Shown here one piece after another: positions 33,032 to 34,129 of a stretch of 34,129 nucleotides of DNA; position 1 is the first letter of the stretch, and every line of letters starts with the position of its first letter. A program made the position numbers and the translations under genes. The notes below the pieces were generated by a model. It saw only the letters and a list, made by a program, of their open reading frames with translations. It was not told where the DNA came from and made no database searches. Origin of the DNA: Ignavibacteriales bacterium (GTDB lineage: Bacteria > Bacteroidota > Ignavibacteria > Ignavibacteriales > Ignavibacteriaceae); assembly GCA_020061465.1 (NCBI GenBank), contig JAGUYG010000096.1, positions 1-34,129 of the forward strand, written 5' to 3'.

Positions 33032-33055
33032 ATTTTATATTTCAAAAAAGAATTC

Positions 33056-33898
33056 ATGGGCATGAAAATTTTAAATACTACTTTATTCTCAATTTTATTT
33101 CTTTGCTTTACCATAAATGCTCAGGACGGAGTACTAAAAAGCTATTATCCTGACGGCAAGCTTGAATCCGAAATTAATTTTAAAAATAATATTCGCGAAG
33201 GCGAGGCTAAATTTTACTATCCAAGCGGAAATCTGGAAGAAGAGAGATTTTATTTCAACGGAAAGATTGAAGGGCTTGTAAAGATTTATCATGAAAACGG
33301 GAAATTGAAAGAGCTGCGAAATATCGAGAGCGGCAAAGTCGAAGGATCGATTACCTTATTCAGCGAAGAGGGGGAATACATTACCGATATTTATTTTCAG
33401 GAAGGCAAGAGAATAATAGAAACCTCTCCGTTTTCCGAAGAGTCCTTTAGAGAAGAATCGGAGAAACCGACAGCAGCAGTTGCTGAAGAAAAGAAAGCAG
33501 TAGGCACCGATAAACCGGCAGTGGAAAAAAACAAATCGGCAAATTCTTCTTTGTTACCTCCTTCCATAGAAGAAGAACGCTTTGAAAATGATCCTGCATT
33601 TTACTTAACGGTCGAGGTAATGCCTGAACCGGTGGGTGGAATGGAAACAATTTATAAAAAATTAGTTTATCCGGAAACGGCTAAAGATAAAGGTATTGAG
33701 GGAACGGTTATCATAAAAACGTTCATCGACGAATACGGCGAGGTTACCAACGCCGAAGTTGAAAAGGGTATTGGCGGCGGCTGCGACGAGGCTGCAAGGT
33801 TAGCAGTATATTACACAAAGTTTAAACCCGGTATGCAGAGAGGAAGACCGGTTCGAGTTCAAATGCAAATACCGGTTGAGTTTAAATTGCTGAAATAA
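33056..33898 (+). CDS. MORN-repeat protein with TonB C-terminal domain
   Basis: 280 residues from 33056; a second ATG at 33062 is equally good. A signal peptide (MKILNTTLFSILFLCFTINA, then QDG) precedes four MORN_2-type repeats (~22-120: KSYYPDGKLESE, KFYYPSGNLEEER, KIYHENGKLKELR, LFSEEGEY), a charged linker with Ala/Glu/Lys (PTAAVAEEKKAVGTDKPAVE), and a TonB C-terminal domain (~200-280): PVGGMETIYKKLVYPETAKD, GTVIIKTFIDEYGEV, GGCDEAARLAVYY, VQMQIPVEFKL. TonB domains contact outer-membrane receptors, but with a cleaved signal and no membrane anchor this one would be free in the periplasm. Similar fusions are frequent in Bacteroidota. Confidence 0.85.
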   Translation: MGMKILNTTLFSILFLCFTINAQDGVLKSYYPDGKLESEINFKNNIREGEAKFYYPSGNLEEERFYFNGKIEGLVKIYHENGKLKELRNIESGKVEGSITLFSEEGEYITDIYFQEGKRIIETSPFSEESFREESEKPTAAVAEEKKAVGTDKPAVEKNKSANSSLLPPSIEEERFENDPAFYLTVEVMPEPVGGMETIYKKLVYPETAKDKGIEGTVIIKTFIDEYGEVTNAEVEKGIGGGCDEAARLAVYYTKFKPGMQRGRPVRVQMQIPVEFKLLK

Positions 33899-34030
33899 TT
33901 TTGGAATTTTCAATACAAAGTTTAATGCGGTTATAATATGGATTTATGTAGTACAGCGATGAGGTTTTAGGTGTGTTTTTTTTATCGTAATGAAGACAAG
34001 TCGCGGATTCCATATTATGCGGCATTCTAT

Positions 34031-34098
34031 CATCCCTTCGGGATTTTATTTCTTACGGGTGTATTGATTACTATAATAATATCATCCCTTCGGGATTT
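34031..34098. repeat. Composite repeat, second copy
   Basis: CATCCCTTCGGGATT at 34031-34045 and again at 34083-34097, 52 bases apart, the same offset as 5316-5383. The spacer again carries CTATAAT. Like the first copy it follows a coding region, about 130 bases after the MORN-TonB stop. Confidence 0.75.
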
Positions 34099-34129
34099 GT
34101 AATTCATGAGATTTTCGGATTGACAGAAC

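Overview
The window looks like part of a low-GC chromosome of the Bacteroidota/Chlorobi side of the tree, most likely an Ignavibacteria-type organism. The evidence is a large secreted protein ending in a type IX secretion sorting domain with the YPNPFNPTT motif typical of that group, a short Bacteroidota-type AMP nucleosidase, DUF2911 and MORN/TonB proteins, several TTTG-N19-TAnnTTTG-like promoters, and intergenic regions packed with short palindromic repeats. I found no rRNA, tRNA, CRISPR array or transposase gene.

Layout. 1-3.4 kb: the 5' end of a lipoprotein gene running off the left edge, then a ~980-residue type IX secreted protein, both on the minus strand. 3.4-4.3 kb: a gene-poor stretch with repeats and a possible decayed reading frame. 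4.3-6.8 kb: tdh and kbl, which together turn threonine into glycine and acetyl-CoA. 6.8-13.0 kb: mixed single genes (membrane-fused spermidine-synthase-like protein, an unrecognised 237-residue protein, a small lipoprotein, AMP nucleosidase, rhomboid protease, trypsin-like lipoprotein). 13.2-14.9 kb: a D-aminoacylase-type amidohydrolase between two identical 24-base repeats. 15.4-20.2 kb: a minus-strand xanthine dehydrogenase operon, xdhA-xdhB-xdhC. 21.1-22.6 kb: an AbgT-family transporter.

22.8-29.6 kb is the most interesting block. It is a metal-responsive operon: a DtxR/MntR-family repressor behind a promoter with three evenly spaced quasi-palindromes, a second DtxR-like protein that is membrane-anchored and fused to two FeoA domains, a FeoB transporter split into separate GTPase and membrane proteins, and an outer-membrane-type protein. 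A 26-base palindrome then precedes a hemerythrin/PAS protein (DUF438) and a DUF1858/DUF2249 protein, both of families linked to iron, oxygen or nitric oxide. The regulator carries an Asp where Mn-type MntR has one, so manganese as well as iron should be considered as the cargo.

29.8-34.1 kb: a saccharopine-dehydrogenase-like oxidoreductase, a ~214-bp transposon-like element with 12-bp terminal inverted repeats and an exact 9-bp target duplication, a DUF2911 protein, a small HEAGH membrane protein and a MORN-TonB protein.

A second theme is repeat invasion. A palindromic family with the core TCCGAAGGATCCTTCGGA occurs in at least a dozen places. Three copies lie inside open reading frames without breaking them (the sorting domain, the C-terminus of the FeoB GTPase, and the N-terminus of the HEAGH protein), and others sit in a terminator loop and inside the transposon-like element.
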